A DNA stretch of 64,000 nucleotides from Amphirosellinia nigrospora (taxonomy: Eukaryota; Ascomycota; Sordariomycetes; Xylariales; Xylariaceae): positions 3,286,001 through 3,350,000 of the forward strand of contig SCHM01000002.1 in NCBI GenBank assembly GCA_004123355.1, given 5' to 3'. A program made the translations under genes and the position numbers. This document shows, one piece after another, positions 31,641-45,058 of the stretch (the stretch's first letter is position 1; every line of letters starts with the position of its first letter). The notes beneath the pieces are model-generated. The model did not search any database. It had not been told where the DNA came from and saw nothing but the letters and a program-made list of their open reading frames with translations.

Positions 31641-32868
31641 GATTAATATGTCTGATAACGCCTTACGGGTGTTTGGGTGTGAGAGCGAGCGAGCGAGCAA
31701 GCAAGCAAGGTGAATTGAATAAAACCGGGCTACACGAGAACGGCGAATCGGCCAGCCGAGAAAGAAGAAGAGGATACGCGGGAAAGGAGTGACGGGAGGC
31801 GAGCTTGCACCTGGAGAAGATCGAAACACGCGGGAGAAGAAAATAGGGACAAGAAACGAAAGAGAGGTGGTGTGTGATCTACACTTACATGACCTGGGCC
31901 TCTCTATATTTTAAAGCGCCCGGCGTCATGTCATGGATGGGAGATAGAAGGGGCTGGGTTTACCGTCGCCGCTCTGGTAGCTTGGTCTCACAGTGATGGT
32001 GACATGTTTTATCTAGCGCAGACCCGGGGCTCCCTGGGTATACAGGTACTTACACCACAAATGAAGATGGGCGATATGTGGGTTCTCGTGACAAAAGCAA
32101 GGCGTTTCCGTGGTTGTATATGGTAGACAATTGAGTATGTGAAACTCCTCGTGTCGCGACCCCTGACTAGACCAGCTTGGCGGGCCGCGGTTGTGGGTTT
32201 ATCTGGGGAATGCGGCGCTTGGCACTTTCAATTACAGCATCATTCATTATATTTAAACGTTCGCGATCCAACCCACACAGCCTGCGTACAAGGTACTGAT
32301 AGCAGCAGAAGTCGCCGGAGCCCAAGCTCGAAATTCACGGTGTAAGTCTTCTTTGTCACCGTTGGCGTGGATTGTCCTTACCGTTGTCGGCACAACGCAC
32401 AGAAAACGAAGCCGGACAACACCCGATACCCCGGGACCAAACATGTTCTCGGGAGCCCCGTCGCGACAGCTGTGACCGCCTCGTCCAGATGTGCCATTGG
32501 CTGGGCTGGGTGCCTGTGGGGATGTTGGTGTTAACTATTTTCTATAGTTTCTAATGAATCAATGTGATTTCCTTATTGTTTACTGCTCCTCTGCGGCAAA
32601 ACGGCTTGTTAATATGGCGATGGCTTGCGGGAGGGCTACTTGGCCGAATCTGGCTTTGATGCTGTTGTTAGCAACGGGCGGCTCGAGCCCGTAAGCTAGG
32701 CTGATCCGTGGCAGTTTGGGGCTGGCGAGTTCTTGATATTTGTTGAGGCGAGTTCGAGAAGGTTTGGATGACGGTTCCCTTTTTTATAGTTCTCCGGTAT
32801 ACTTTTCTCGTAGGGAGCGTCTATGAAAATCACGGCAACCCATCAATATAAATGTCCTTCGCAGTTCG
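31641..32868. other. intergenic, 1.2 kb
   Basis: Upstream region of the secreted-protein gene, then unremarkable sequence. No supported gene. Confidence 0.45.
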
Positions 32869-33432
32869 ATGTACGCCGACTACTCGCAAAGCTTCACCAT
32901 ATACTCCAAGAATATAGAGGGAGAAGACGGGTTTCATCACCTGTCCGGGTGTGTGGCTTCCTCCTGTACCTGCAGCTCGTGCAAGAAACGTATGGCGACA
33001 GGGACCGTGACTCTAACCACGTCCACCTGGCCGGACCCATCCTCCTGGCCGCCGTCTGACGGGTTCACGAGGCTTGCGAAAGATACAGGTCTGCTCAGAT
33101 GCGCGTCGTCCCCAGTGCGTATCATCAACACGCGGCACTCGGATGCCGCCGCTGAACTTGGGCTCTGGCTGCAGGGGACACGTCTCGGGAAGGACGTTCT
33201 CGTCTGCTACGAGCAGAACGGCGTGGAAGAGATGGCCTATGGCGAAGCCGTGTTCGCGCAACGTCTTCGCGACGTCTGGCTGTGGGACGCCCGCCTAGCT
33301 AATGCTAGCTTGCGCCTGGCAAGATCAAACTCCACTGCTTACCCAGGTACTATGTCAGGAATATTGGGTTGTACTGGGCGGCAGTACAAGCATACCACAT
33401 ACACTAGAGCCTTGCCTTTAAAAGTATGTTAA
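32869..33432 (+). CDS. unrecognised 187-codon open frame
   Basis: Begins MYADYSQSFTIYSKNIEGED. It contains a cysteine cluster SCTCSSCKKRMATGTV, which faintly recalls the first zinc-binding half of GFA/CENP-V-type proteins, but the second CxxC expected in that family is absent (LLRCASSPVRI stands there). The middle part (GLWLQGTRLGKDVLVCYEQN) has coding-like composition. It could be a degenerate gene, one exon of a larger gene, or chance. No function proposed. Confidence 0.25.
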   Translation: MYADYSQSFTIYSKNIEGEDGFHHLSGCVASSCTCSSCKKRMATGTVTLTTSTWPDPSSWPPSDGFTRLAKDTGLLRCASSPVRIINTRHSDAAAELGLWLQGTRLGKDVLVCYEQNGVEEMAYGEAVFAQRLRDVWLWDARLANASLRLARSNSTAYPGTMSGILGCTGRQYKHTTYTRALPLKVC

Positions 33433-34278
33433 GTGTAACAACAAATATATATAAAGTAAGTGTGTAACTAGGTACCTACCTATATAATAACTAATCTATA
33501 GTGAATGGTCTAGCTTATATGGCCCGTGACAATAATTAACTTTTATATTTTAAACTACGTTTACCGTAACAATATATATAGGTGTAAGGTCTATACGGGT
33601 AATGGATCAGAAAAAATAAGTGTCTAGCGGCGCCTATTCACCTTGTTCCGAGGCGAGCCGAGCTTTGTCCGAGGGCGGACATCAATCCTTAAAAGGGAAC
33701 GAACCCAATTTTGGTTGGTGGACTAAACGCGAAATGTAGTGACGCATGCGCCACAAAAGACCGGGTTGGCAAATACACGTTGTGTGGGGGTTTTGGTGCA
33801 TCATTACTTCTTCTATTTATATCATACATTAAAACATTCCGAGAAATCGAGAAAATTCAAAGAAAATGAATGCAGTATAAACTTCACGTATTCGTTTATA
33901 ATCTACAGCTATTTATTTGTTTTTGTTATTTTTTCTTGTTATTCTGTTGGCCTTTGAAGTAGTAGAGTTTTGGTGGTATATGGTCAACCATCTAAAATTC
34001 ATGGCGTGTTATGCTGCTTGGGGAGATGCGGATGCGGATTGATGCGGAGGTGCGGACGGTGCGGATGAGGCGGGGTTCATGGGGCGATTACCCCGCATTC
34101 GACGTCCCACGAATTTATCTCTGCGGCGAATAGCACGACAGACATTACATACATACAGTTGATACAGTTGATTAGCCCCGGCCCCAAGCTCTTCTGTCAA
34201 CCATGGAAGCGGCATCGGCAGAGAATCCAGAAACCATCCATCCATCGACCTATCCGCCTATCCACGCAGACATGCCCC

Positions 34279-34317
34279 CGTACAGCCCGTACAGCCCGTA
34301 CAGCCCGTACCGTACCG
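34279..34317. repeat. nonamer tandem repeat (GTACAGCCC)
   Basis: Three to four consecutive copies of GTACAGCCC, trailing into CGTACCGTACC. Upstream of katG. Confidence 0.85.
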
Positions 34318-34640
34318 ACGAGTCGATCCATTAGTAAAATAAAGTAACCGAGTGGCGTGACACGCCGGCGAAGATGATCAGTTTAGTCATGGACTGGAAG
34401 GTAGTGTAGTGCTTCGGCAGCCAAGGAAAAGAGGGGTAAAGTATGCAACGCGTGCCCAGAAAGATAGCCGACCCAAACGTGGCCATAGTTGCCGAACCAC
34501 CCCGGAAGCCTCCGTCTCTTTTTATCGCACGAGAACGACTCGAACACTGGGCGCGGCATGGGGCCGCCCTGCAGTTGCGCCGGCACAGAGGGCGGAGACC
34601 TGGTTGGGCCGTCGACTGTTGGTTTTGATTCTGGGTTCTA

Positions 34641-34698
34641 GAGTCTGGAGTCTGGAGTCTGGAGTCTGGAGTCTGGAGTCTGGAGCCTGGAGTCTGGA
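34641..34698. repeat. heptamer tandem repeat (GAGTCTG)
   Basis: About eight head-to-tail copies of GAGTCTG, one of them altered to GAGCCTG, about 450 bases upstream of the katG ATG. Perfect phasing suggests recent slippage expansion. Confidence 0.9.
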
Positions 34699-34806
34699 AA
34701 ACCATGACCCCACAGGTTGCTCGTCTCTCGCCCACTTACACGTCTGGGTTTCAGGACGGTGCGGTACGGTACGATGCCTACAGTCACCAAGAACCTGACA
34801 CGGTGA

Positions 34807-37583
<2,777 letters not shown>

Positions 37584-39215
37584 CTAAATGGACACAAGGA
37601 TTCTAGAGAAAAGCTAGTGGTAGGTAAACTAAGCTATAGTTTAAAATAATAATAAAAAAAATACTGTTATTATTTTTTAAATGACTTTAACTTTGTATTA
37701 TTCTTATTTTTATTTATTTATTTAAATTGATATAAGACTTTCAGCTTTTAGTTTCCCTCTTTCACCTGATCTCCCGTGGTCTCCCCGTGAAGCTGTATGA
37801 GTAAAGCGAAGCAAGGCTTTTCGAGCTTATAAGACGGAGGTCATCCTCGTGGACTGAAAAGGGTTACGACCTTCCCAGTCTACCAACCTAATAGAGGTTA
37901 CTAATAGCCTACTTTCTATCTAAGCCCTGAATTGTGAAGCCTTTGTTGGTCAAAAGGTGGTAGTAACTGACAATCTTGAGTTTAACTATTAAATCGCTAC
38001 AAGAGCCTGGCAAACCAGCCCCAGACAATCTGCGTCATCGATAACACTCCACTCACGGTATTTCTAAGCTCAACGGTTCCGGACATTGCAGTCAGTGGCC
38101 CTGGCAATATGCCGCAGCCACGTATATCCGGGTGCATTGGTATATTAGTGCGCTATGCAGAGCCTGGATATCAAATAGAACTCTATTGTCTTGTTATCTC
38201 CATAACCTTTTAATGTTGACGTTATGGTTTCTGCTTCCCATATATTCTAATATAAAATCTTATAAATTTGAAAACTTTGTTTTATTTTTGTAATGTATCA
38301 ATTTTATTTATATTTATCGAAAATTGTAGTTATGCTTATTATTTTAGCCTTGAACCGTGTGCTCTTTTCTCCTTATGCCCCAGTTCCAGCAACTCTAGAG
38401 CAGAGTTGGGGTAACTTTTATGAAGGCATGATTGAATCTGCTACATTGTCTGTGCACGACTTTTTGATCCAAACTACAAGTCAAGTCTTATCACATACAG
38501 TGGTCGCTTCCTGGATCCCCTTAAAATTACGACATAGACGGGAGTATCTATATCCTCCTGAATCCCGGCATATTATCTTTGTTTATCTGTATTATGTAAA
38601 CCTCTTCGGGATTGTTAGTTGACAATATACATTTCCTTGCGATGGGAGAATAGGGGAGCTAGAAGAAGCAATTGTTTGTTGGGCCCTAGCCTATAATGTT
38701 GAACGTACATGCTCTTATTGCCTGACATACACGTACCAGCCAATAATGATCCGACCTCTGTCTTCATATGCCCAGTCTTTCGGTGCCGGGTGCACTCTGA
38801 GCTGGAAAAAGGGCAGCAAGAACGATTTTAGAGCATTGGAGCAGTGCTGTTACGCCCACACGGCCCTGACCAACCACGGTTTCCGTCTGCTTAGCTGAGG
38901 ATCGAGTAATTGGTCTCGGCTGATCTTAAGCGGTTAATATCATGCTCTCCAGTGCGCCTCCCCCTTAGGCCGTACATGTCTAAACCATGTCCCATGTCAA
39001 GGCCTGTCCCTGAACGGAACAACAGCCGGATATGGGGTCGTGGGTAATGCAACAATTGCCGGATCCCCAGTGTCTTAATAGGTTACTATAAAGAATAAAT
39101 ATGCCCCTTGAGAGAACAGTGCTACAGCGGCGTGTCTTTTGCCTGAAAGGGCATTTTTTTAATGCAAAACGGACCACCAGTTACTCTGAGACCCAGGAGC
39201 CTGTCTATTTAGACC
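37584..39215. other. AT-rich intergenic region after katG
   Basis: 37640-37740 is almost pure A/T, and AT-rich sequence continues to about 38650. A 109-codon frame at 38293-38622 (Tyr/Leu/Ile-rich) follows the AT bias and resembles nothing I know. From 38650 base composition returns to normal and leads into the MFS gene. Confidence 0.55.
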
Positions 39216-41259
39216 ATGGCTACCGAAATATCGTCAGCACGGATTGAGCTCAGCTTTCTCCCTCCTTCTGCCAAAGAAATTAGCAGGGCCACAGAAAGTC
39301 AGTATGGCGGGCAGTGTTAACGGAGAGAGCCCAAATCAGGCCTACATCTTGTCCACAGGTGTGTCCAGCTCCAGATGGTGGCCGCCATATTGAGCTCATG
39401 TTGACTAACGACGATCCAACAGCCATGCGCACGAAGGCGACATCCCAGGCACGGTCTACGTCAAAGCCGCGGGCCATGAACGGCAATGCCCCTTCCCATA
39501 GCTTGCTAACATTTGAGCAGATGGAGATGATACTGGATATGGTCAGGCGCTGTTCCCGTGCCCGCCGAGGACCCGAACGATCCTCTTCAATGGTCCCAGT
39601 TCAAGAAGACCATGATCCTCGTCATTATCTGCGTCTATTCTTTCCTAGGGAACTCGGCGCTACTGGGCGTCGGTCCGTACATCACACTATGGTCGGAGGT
39701 TTTGGGGTCTCGCAGGCGGAGGCGTCTACTCTGATATCCTATCCGAACTTAGCATACGGGCTCACGTCATGGTTATTGGTACCGCTGTACTTGAGATTTA
39801 GGAGACCGGTCATGTTAGGATCCATGTTGGCCGTAAGCAGCAATATCCCCTACTCGTCGAGGAGAAAGGCTCATTTATCTGCGCAGTTTATCGCAGGTCT
39901 CGCGGCCAGCTCACGAGCGACTAGCTTCAGCGGCCTCATGGCTTCCCGGATTGTCTCTTGCCTGGGCGCTGGCGTATGCGAAGCTCTGCCTGTCCAGCTT
40001 GTGAACGACATATTCTTTCTGCATGAACGTGGAATACAGCTCGGATATTACACATGTATTGTTGGAGACAGTCGTTAACTTGTCGGAGATATTTGGCTGG
40101 CTAACATTTTGAATAGTTGCGTTATGCCTGGCGGCGCTGGCCACGCTCCCGGCGGCGTATATGCTACCCACAAAGTACTCCTGGAGACTCTTCTTCTACG
40201 TCATCCTAGCCTTTGCGTCCGCACTCTTCATCTTTGCCTTCTTTTTCGTCGAGGAGACTTCGTACCAGCGAAGCAAAACCATCGAAACCACAGGACGCGA
40301 GGACCGAGGCGCGGCGAATGCAAACTCTGGTCAGGAGAAGCCCGAGACCTTCGCGGTGGAGCAAGCGCCCGTCATCCCTTCTCGCAGGTCATTCATTTCC
40401 ACGCTCCGGCCTGGGGCCGCAGTGACCCGACGGTGCCAGTTTTTACTTTGCTATGGAGGTCGATGACCTATTTCCTCGTTCCCCAGGTCCTGTGGGTCGT
40501 TACGTCCTTCGGCATCATCATCGGTTGGGTGGTTTATCATTCAATTTCGTATTCCCGATCAAGATCACCGCGCCTCCGTATAACTGGCCCGTAGTAAGTA
40601 TAGATGCCGATGGCGGATCGACGTGTGAGGTGGTTGCTAATCCTGTATTACAGTCAAGTTCTGGAATCCATGCTGTCGGCTCCGTGATTGGGTTTCTCCT
40701 TGCCGTCCCTTTCACACCGACGTCGGACATGTTAGCAGCATACCTCACACGGCGCAATAATGGGATCCGAGAGGCCGAGATGCGACTGGGTGTTATGCTG
40801 CCTGCCATGATCGTCGGCCCTATCGGGCTTGTTGTCTACGGCTTGACGGCCCAGCTTAACTTACACTGGATAGGCTATTTCTTTGGCGCCGGAATGGCGT
40901 GTGGTGTGGCTACTTCTACTATAGGTGAGTAAACTTCTCTCGAGTCTGCTGGGCTACCACTAAACGTCACGGCAGTTTCACATTGGCCTACGCCGTCGAC
41001 TCCTACAATAGCGACACTTCGGAAATGCTCATGGCCATGAACGGGTAAGCAGCTTGTTAGCTTTGGCCTTGGCTTCAAGGTCCTGGATTGGATCATGCAG
41101 AGCAGTTATGCGGCTGTCATATCTGCTGGTTTTGGTGGAATACTCCTCGCTAATAACCTATTCCTCATTGTCTTTATGATATGGGGAAAGAATATTCGCC
41201 GCTTCATGTCAACTTCTTGGCTGGCTAAGCTACACGGCCGAACTGCTCGTTCTGGATAA
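39216..41259 (+). CDS. MFS transporter (DHA1-type), multiply frame-broken
   Basis: Starts MATEISSARIELSFLPPSAK. The frame changes several times, but the family is clear: NSALLGVGPYITLWSEV, SQAEASTLISYPNLAYGLTS, SCLGAGVCEALPVQLVNDIF (about 39955-40015), LPTKYSWRLFFYVILAF (about 40165-40220), HAVGSVIGFLLAVPFTPTSD, RRNNGIREAEMRLGVMLPAM and a final IWGKNIRRFMSTSWLAKL with TAA at 41257. It therefore spans a full 12-TM exporter with a cytosolic loop at about 40250-40400. It needs probable introns near 40070-40117, 40590-40653 and 40924-40975, plus several single-base frame corrections. Whether it is a real pseudogene or poorly assembled is open. Substrate unknown. First member of the plus-strand accessory block. 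Confidence 0.8.
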
Positions 41260-41949
41260 TGATGATATTTTGATGATGGAGGCTACTGCAATTGATTATC
41301 AACGTGGACTCTTGGTTTCCGGCAAGCATCATCGGCTTCGTGTACACAACGTCTGTCGGGGAACCTTGTGCCTCGTGTCATTCCAAACCCTACCAATTCA
41401 ATGAGATACAGGATTCCTCTGAAATGCTGCTTCTTTTATTTTTATCTAATTAATACCCTAGACGCGACATGTACAGCAAGAACGCATGATGCACGTCTAT
41501 AAACAAGAGCTTAGGTACATTCCATACATGCATCTCAAAGTGATACCATGCGCAAGGGAGCTACCCAAAGAAGCCTTGCTGCAGCTCACGATATCGTCAA
41601 GATGACCTCAAAGACATATTTTACAAACAAGAGCTATTGCGCTACAAGCGAAGCCGTTAGTTGTCTTCCCGACTAAGACGCACCAGCATAGTCTCAAAAC
41701 CTCCACCCCAATAGCCTTGTTTGTTGCTGTCGCATGAACTCAAGGTGAAATTAGCTCACTTGGGTTGCTAGACAATATAAAGGGAGTAAGTATGGCAGTC
41801 TTGTGTTCTCACCATCGCCGTCTACTTGGGTTGCTATTAGACTCTGGCCTGTTGTGAGAATCAAGTTATAACCTTATACTTTGCAAGTCAGTTTCAGACG
41901 TCAAATAAGAGGTGATTCATTACAAGGGCGTTTCTCATTAACTACAACG
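41260..41949. other. intergenic, 690 bases
   Basis: AT-richer sequence between the MFS gene and the Zn2Cys6 gene. No supported feature. Confidence 0.45.
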
Positions 41950-42970
41950 ATGGAACCAATCGACGAAGGCAGCCCGTGGACAACGCCGCGATGGCAAAGA
42001 AAAGAACGGCAGGACTCCTCTCAAACAGCCAGCGATGTCGCAATCCAGTACAACGCCCGTCACGACATTGCGACGAACAAGAAAACGGATTGGGGAAAGC
42101 GAACAGTCAGAAGCTGCACGTCATGCCGAGCCGCACACGTTCGATGTGTGGCAGATCGATATGGGTTCCTGTGAGAGATGTGCAAAGAAGTCTTGGTTTG
42201 ATGTTAGTGCTCAGCCTTACGGCACAGATTATATAAAAACACAAAGGAGAAGCTAAATACTGATCGTTGATCACAGTGTAGTCTCATCCATAAGCAGCCA
42301 GGACAAGCTCTCACCAAGGCTGGCTCTAACGATCGATCCGAAGCCCGAATCCTAGCTCACCGGAAGCTGGTGTCCTGAAGCAAATCGCTTCGGACACATT
42401 GATCTTGATGTCCGGCGAGGTGAAGACCCTGTCGCCCTAAAGAATACTGGTCCTAGAGGCGAACGAAACTTCGATTGATCAGGCATGGATCCCGAAGGCG
42501 TACATGGCGTGCATCAATGGTAAACAATGCCGGGGAGAGTTACGCTCTTGGAAAATAAAAGATTCCTGCCTGAGAAGGAAGAGGATGTGAGGCGATTATT
42601 ACCTACACCGCCACTGACAGGCTATACACCTGGGTTCTATCTTCATGGTGGTTGTGACGGCGGCCATGCTCGTCTGGCATCTTGGGCTGGGTGCTGCATT
42701 CGGACAAACATGTCCCATCAGGGCAAGGGGAATCATGCTTATGTCTTCTCGGTGTGTGATGAGGGCATATGGTGTATGGACGTAGAAGAGGAGGATTACA
42801 AATGCTGCCGAATATCTGTTGAAGTTGGAAGCAGCAATCATTCAACTACACCGGATAATGCGGATCTCCGCCAGAAGGCAACAAACCCAGCCCCCCATGC
42901 TGTAGCTACGCATCCATTACGGAGGGTGTGGACGATGATATTGATTAATGATCGGATGGGAGTCTTTTAG
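41950..42970 (+). CDS. Zn(II)2Cys6 transcription-factor fragment
   Basis: Starts MEPIDEGSPWTTPRWQRK. The binuclear zinc cluster is readable as SCTSCRAAHVRC, then VADRYG, then SCERCAKKSWFD, then C after an intron at 42203-42276 (GT..AG) that places CSLIHKQPGQALTKAGS next. This gives C-x2-C-x6-C-x6/7-C-x2-C-x7-C, the fungal GAL4-type DNA-binding pattern. The frame shifts between HVRC and SCERC by +1 (one extra base or two lost), unlike the single-base losses elsewhere. Beyond 42350 the open frame at 42527-42970 cannot be matched to the usual fungal TF middle-homology region, so the gene is short, degraded or both. The 3' limit is a guess. Neighbours suggest a pathway-specific regulator. Confidence 0.55.
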
Positions 42971-43791
42971 TGTAGACGAGGAGGAATTCATAGACCTGCA
43001 TGCTCCCGTGCACCTGCAATTCGATGCAACAATCTGCAGATATCATATTAAGTCGCCGTAGCAAGCGAGCCAGTGGCGCGATTCGAACACTTGACAAAAC
43101 ATCTATCCGACGAAGTCGACGGCTTTGTCGTGGGGCCGGAATTCCGGGCTGCCCGGCTCAACTGTTATTTTCTTCCATAATATGTCTAATCAGTGTCGAG
43201 TTTTCCAATTCACTAGGGGAGAGGCAATAGTCAACAGGATCAATATTCACGTAACCAGCCGCATGACCTGTGAATTTAAAGATTAATGAACGTCGGCAAG
43301 CGCCCACTCCATGTCACGTCGTAGGCTGCATGAAGCTCACCGTAGTATCGAATGGGCGAATTCCGACGAGGGCCCCAATGTGCTAGATGCTAGAATCGGA
43401 TGATCTCTGGATGCCGATTACAATGTAGCTTGATTTCTAATGCGTGCACCCGATGTGTACGAGACGGCGTGCAATAGGCCACGGCAAGTCTCGTCGCAAC
43501 CCAGAGCGAGGTGACGTGCTTGCGGGGAACCGATACACGGGCCTGTCAAACACGACATGCCATCCTATAGCTATCTAATCGGCAGGGATCACCATGAGCT
43601 CATCGAGACAGCTAGCCGTGCCCTCCTCCACGACATATATAAATACGCTGGGAGAGAAGGCCGAGGAATGCATCTTTCTCGACCATCTCCTGCGATACAT
43701 GGATAGCATCAATACAAAACCGCCGCAGTTATCTAAACAAGCAAGCTCGGATACAACTCAATCACAAACTCTTGACATTCTGCTCTTAAAA
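42971..43791. other. intergenic, 820 bases
   Basis: Between the Zn2Cys6 gene and the oxygenase. No recognisable gene; the frame beginning at 43594 reads into the next gene's leader. Confidence 0.45.
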
Positions 43792-44796
43792 ATGGCCTCT
43801 GCAGACGTCCAAGCACCACGGGTAGCCTCCCGACCTTCTTCACCGAGGGTCTCCAGGCCGTAGCGGTCCACCTCGCCGAGCGAGGTGAAGCCGTGCTGAA
43901 CTACTTCAAGGACAACGAAGACGGCACGCCCCGGCGCCCTCCTATGTGGACCGACCGAGACATACGAGCGACCTGTCGCTCCCAGCGCGTCAAGATCACC
44001 AACATTGCCGGACGGGAGGCCGAGTTCACCTCGACAAGCAGGCTTCCAGGTCGTACCCAGCGTGGCGCAGGAAAGGATTTCCTCGACGACAACATATCAA
44101 GGCGTCTATTACCCGAACAGAACAGCTGCTGAAGGACGTGTAAGTATTCGGACCCGCGTCTTCCCGATTCCTCGGACGGTTGTGTACTGACGCCCACCCC
44201 AGCACCGGCGCGTCCAAGATCTTCATCTTTGACCACCATCCGCCGTCAACCTCAAGATAACCGGACAAGGCGCAGGGACGGCCCCAAGATCCCAACCTGC
44301 GCGGACCCGTCCAGCGCGTGCACATCGACCAGTCGTACTCGGCATCGCTGTCTCGCGTGCCGCACCACCTCCCGGCGAGGAGGCTGCCGAGCTTCTCAAG
44401 GGCCGGTCCAGATCATCAACGTCTGGCGCCCGATCAAACGGTCGAGCGCGACCCGCTCGCCGTGGCGATGCCCACAGCGTCGGCGAGGATGAGCTCGTGC
44501 CCATCGCTGATCTACCCACGCGCAAGGGCGAGACGCTCGCGGTGCGGTACTCGCCCACGCAGCGCTGGTATTACAAGAAGGGGCTGACGCCTCAGGAGTG
44601 CTCCTCATCAGTGTTTCGATAGCAAGACCGATGGCGGGCCCGGCGCATCCCCCACACGGCCTTTGTAGACCGAGCTCCAAGCCCGATGCCCCTTCCCGCG
44701 AGAGTCGAGGTCCGCTGCCTCTTTTCCACCCCAACGATCGAGACTAAATCAGGCAAGCTTATCGTCGCTGTCTGGCTGTATGATGGGGAATGTTAA
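43792..44796 (+). CDS. CmcJ/NvfI/AsaB-like non-haem iron oxygenase, multiply frame-broken
   Basis: Belongs to the fungal family annotated as CmcJ-like methyltransferase/hydroxylase/desaturase, found in many secondary-metabolite clusters. The start is MASADVQAPR at 43792. Conserved blocks: AVLNYFKDNEDGTP, VKITNIAGREAEFT, DKQGFQVVPS, FLDDN, GVYYPN and QLLKDV. An intron at about 44141-44203 follows, then TGASKIFIFDH, the iron-ligand segment HIDQSYSASLSRVPHHLP (His at 44321, Asp at 44327), EEAAELLKGR, RKGETLAVRYSPTQRWYY and a C-terminal LIVAVWLYDGEC with TAA at 44794. At least six frame changes are needed. The His-x-Asp pair is kept, so the original enzyme was of the Fe(II)-dependent type. Substrate unknown. 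Confidence 0.78.
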
Positions 44797-45058
44797 GTAA
44801 TGGTCGAGTTGTACACGGGAGACGCAATATGAGCAGGAAAAAATGTGTGAATAGGTAGATTGTCTTTAACACTGTAAATCAGACAACTTGGCTTAGAGTA
44901 AATTCCTCAACGCCGCCTAAATGGTGTCCGTAAAATGTGATATGCTAAGCTCCAGAAAGATTCTGTGAGGAATCATGCGTTCCCAAATCTAGACCATCTA
45001 TCATGTCCAAGCCGTTGAAACCCTCCTCGACACTCCAAGCGCGCCGCTTTCTAATTGT

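Noticed and set aside
34641-34698. Evenly spaced repeats as a possible CRISPR array
   Set aside because: The units are 7 bases, directly abutting, with no spacers, in a eukaryotic promoter. It is a simple tandem repeat.
38293-38622. 109-codon frame in the AT-rich region after katG
   Set aside because: Tyr/Leu/Ile-rich composition follows base composition; no recognisable domain.
43055-43130. tRNA-like word (CGATTCGAACAC) suggesting a minus-strand tRNA
   Set aside because: The flanking bases do not form a paired T arm, and no acceptor or anticodon stem can be drawn.
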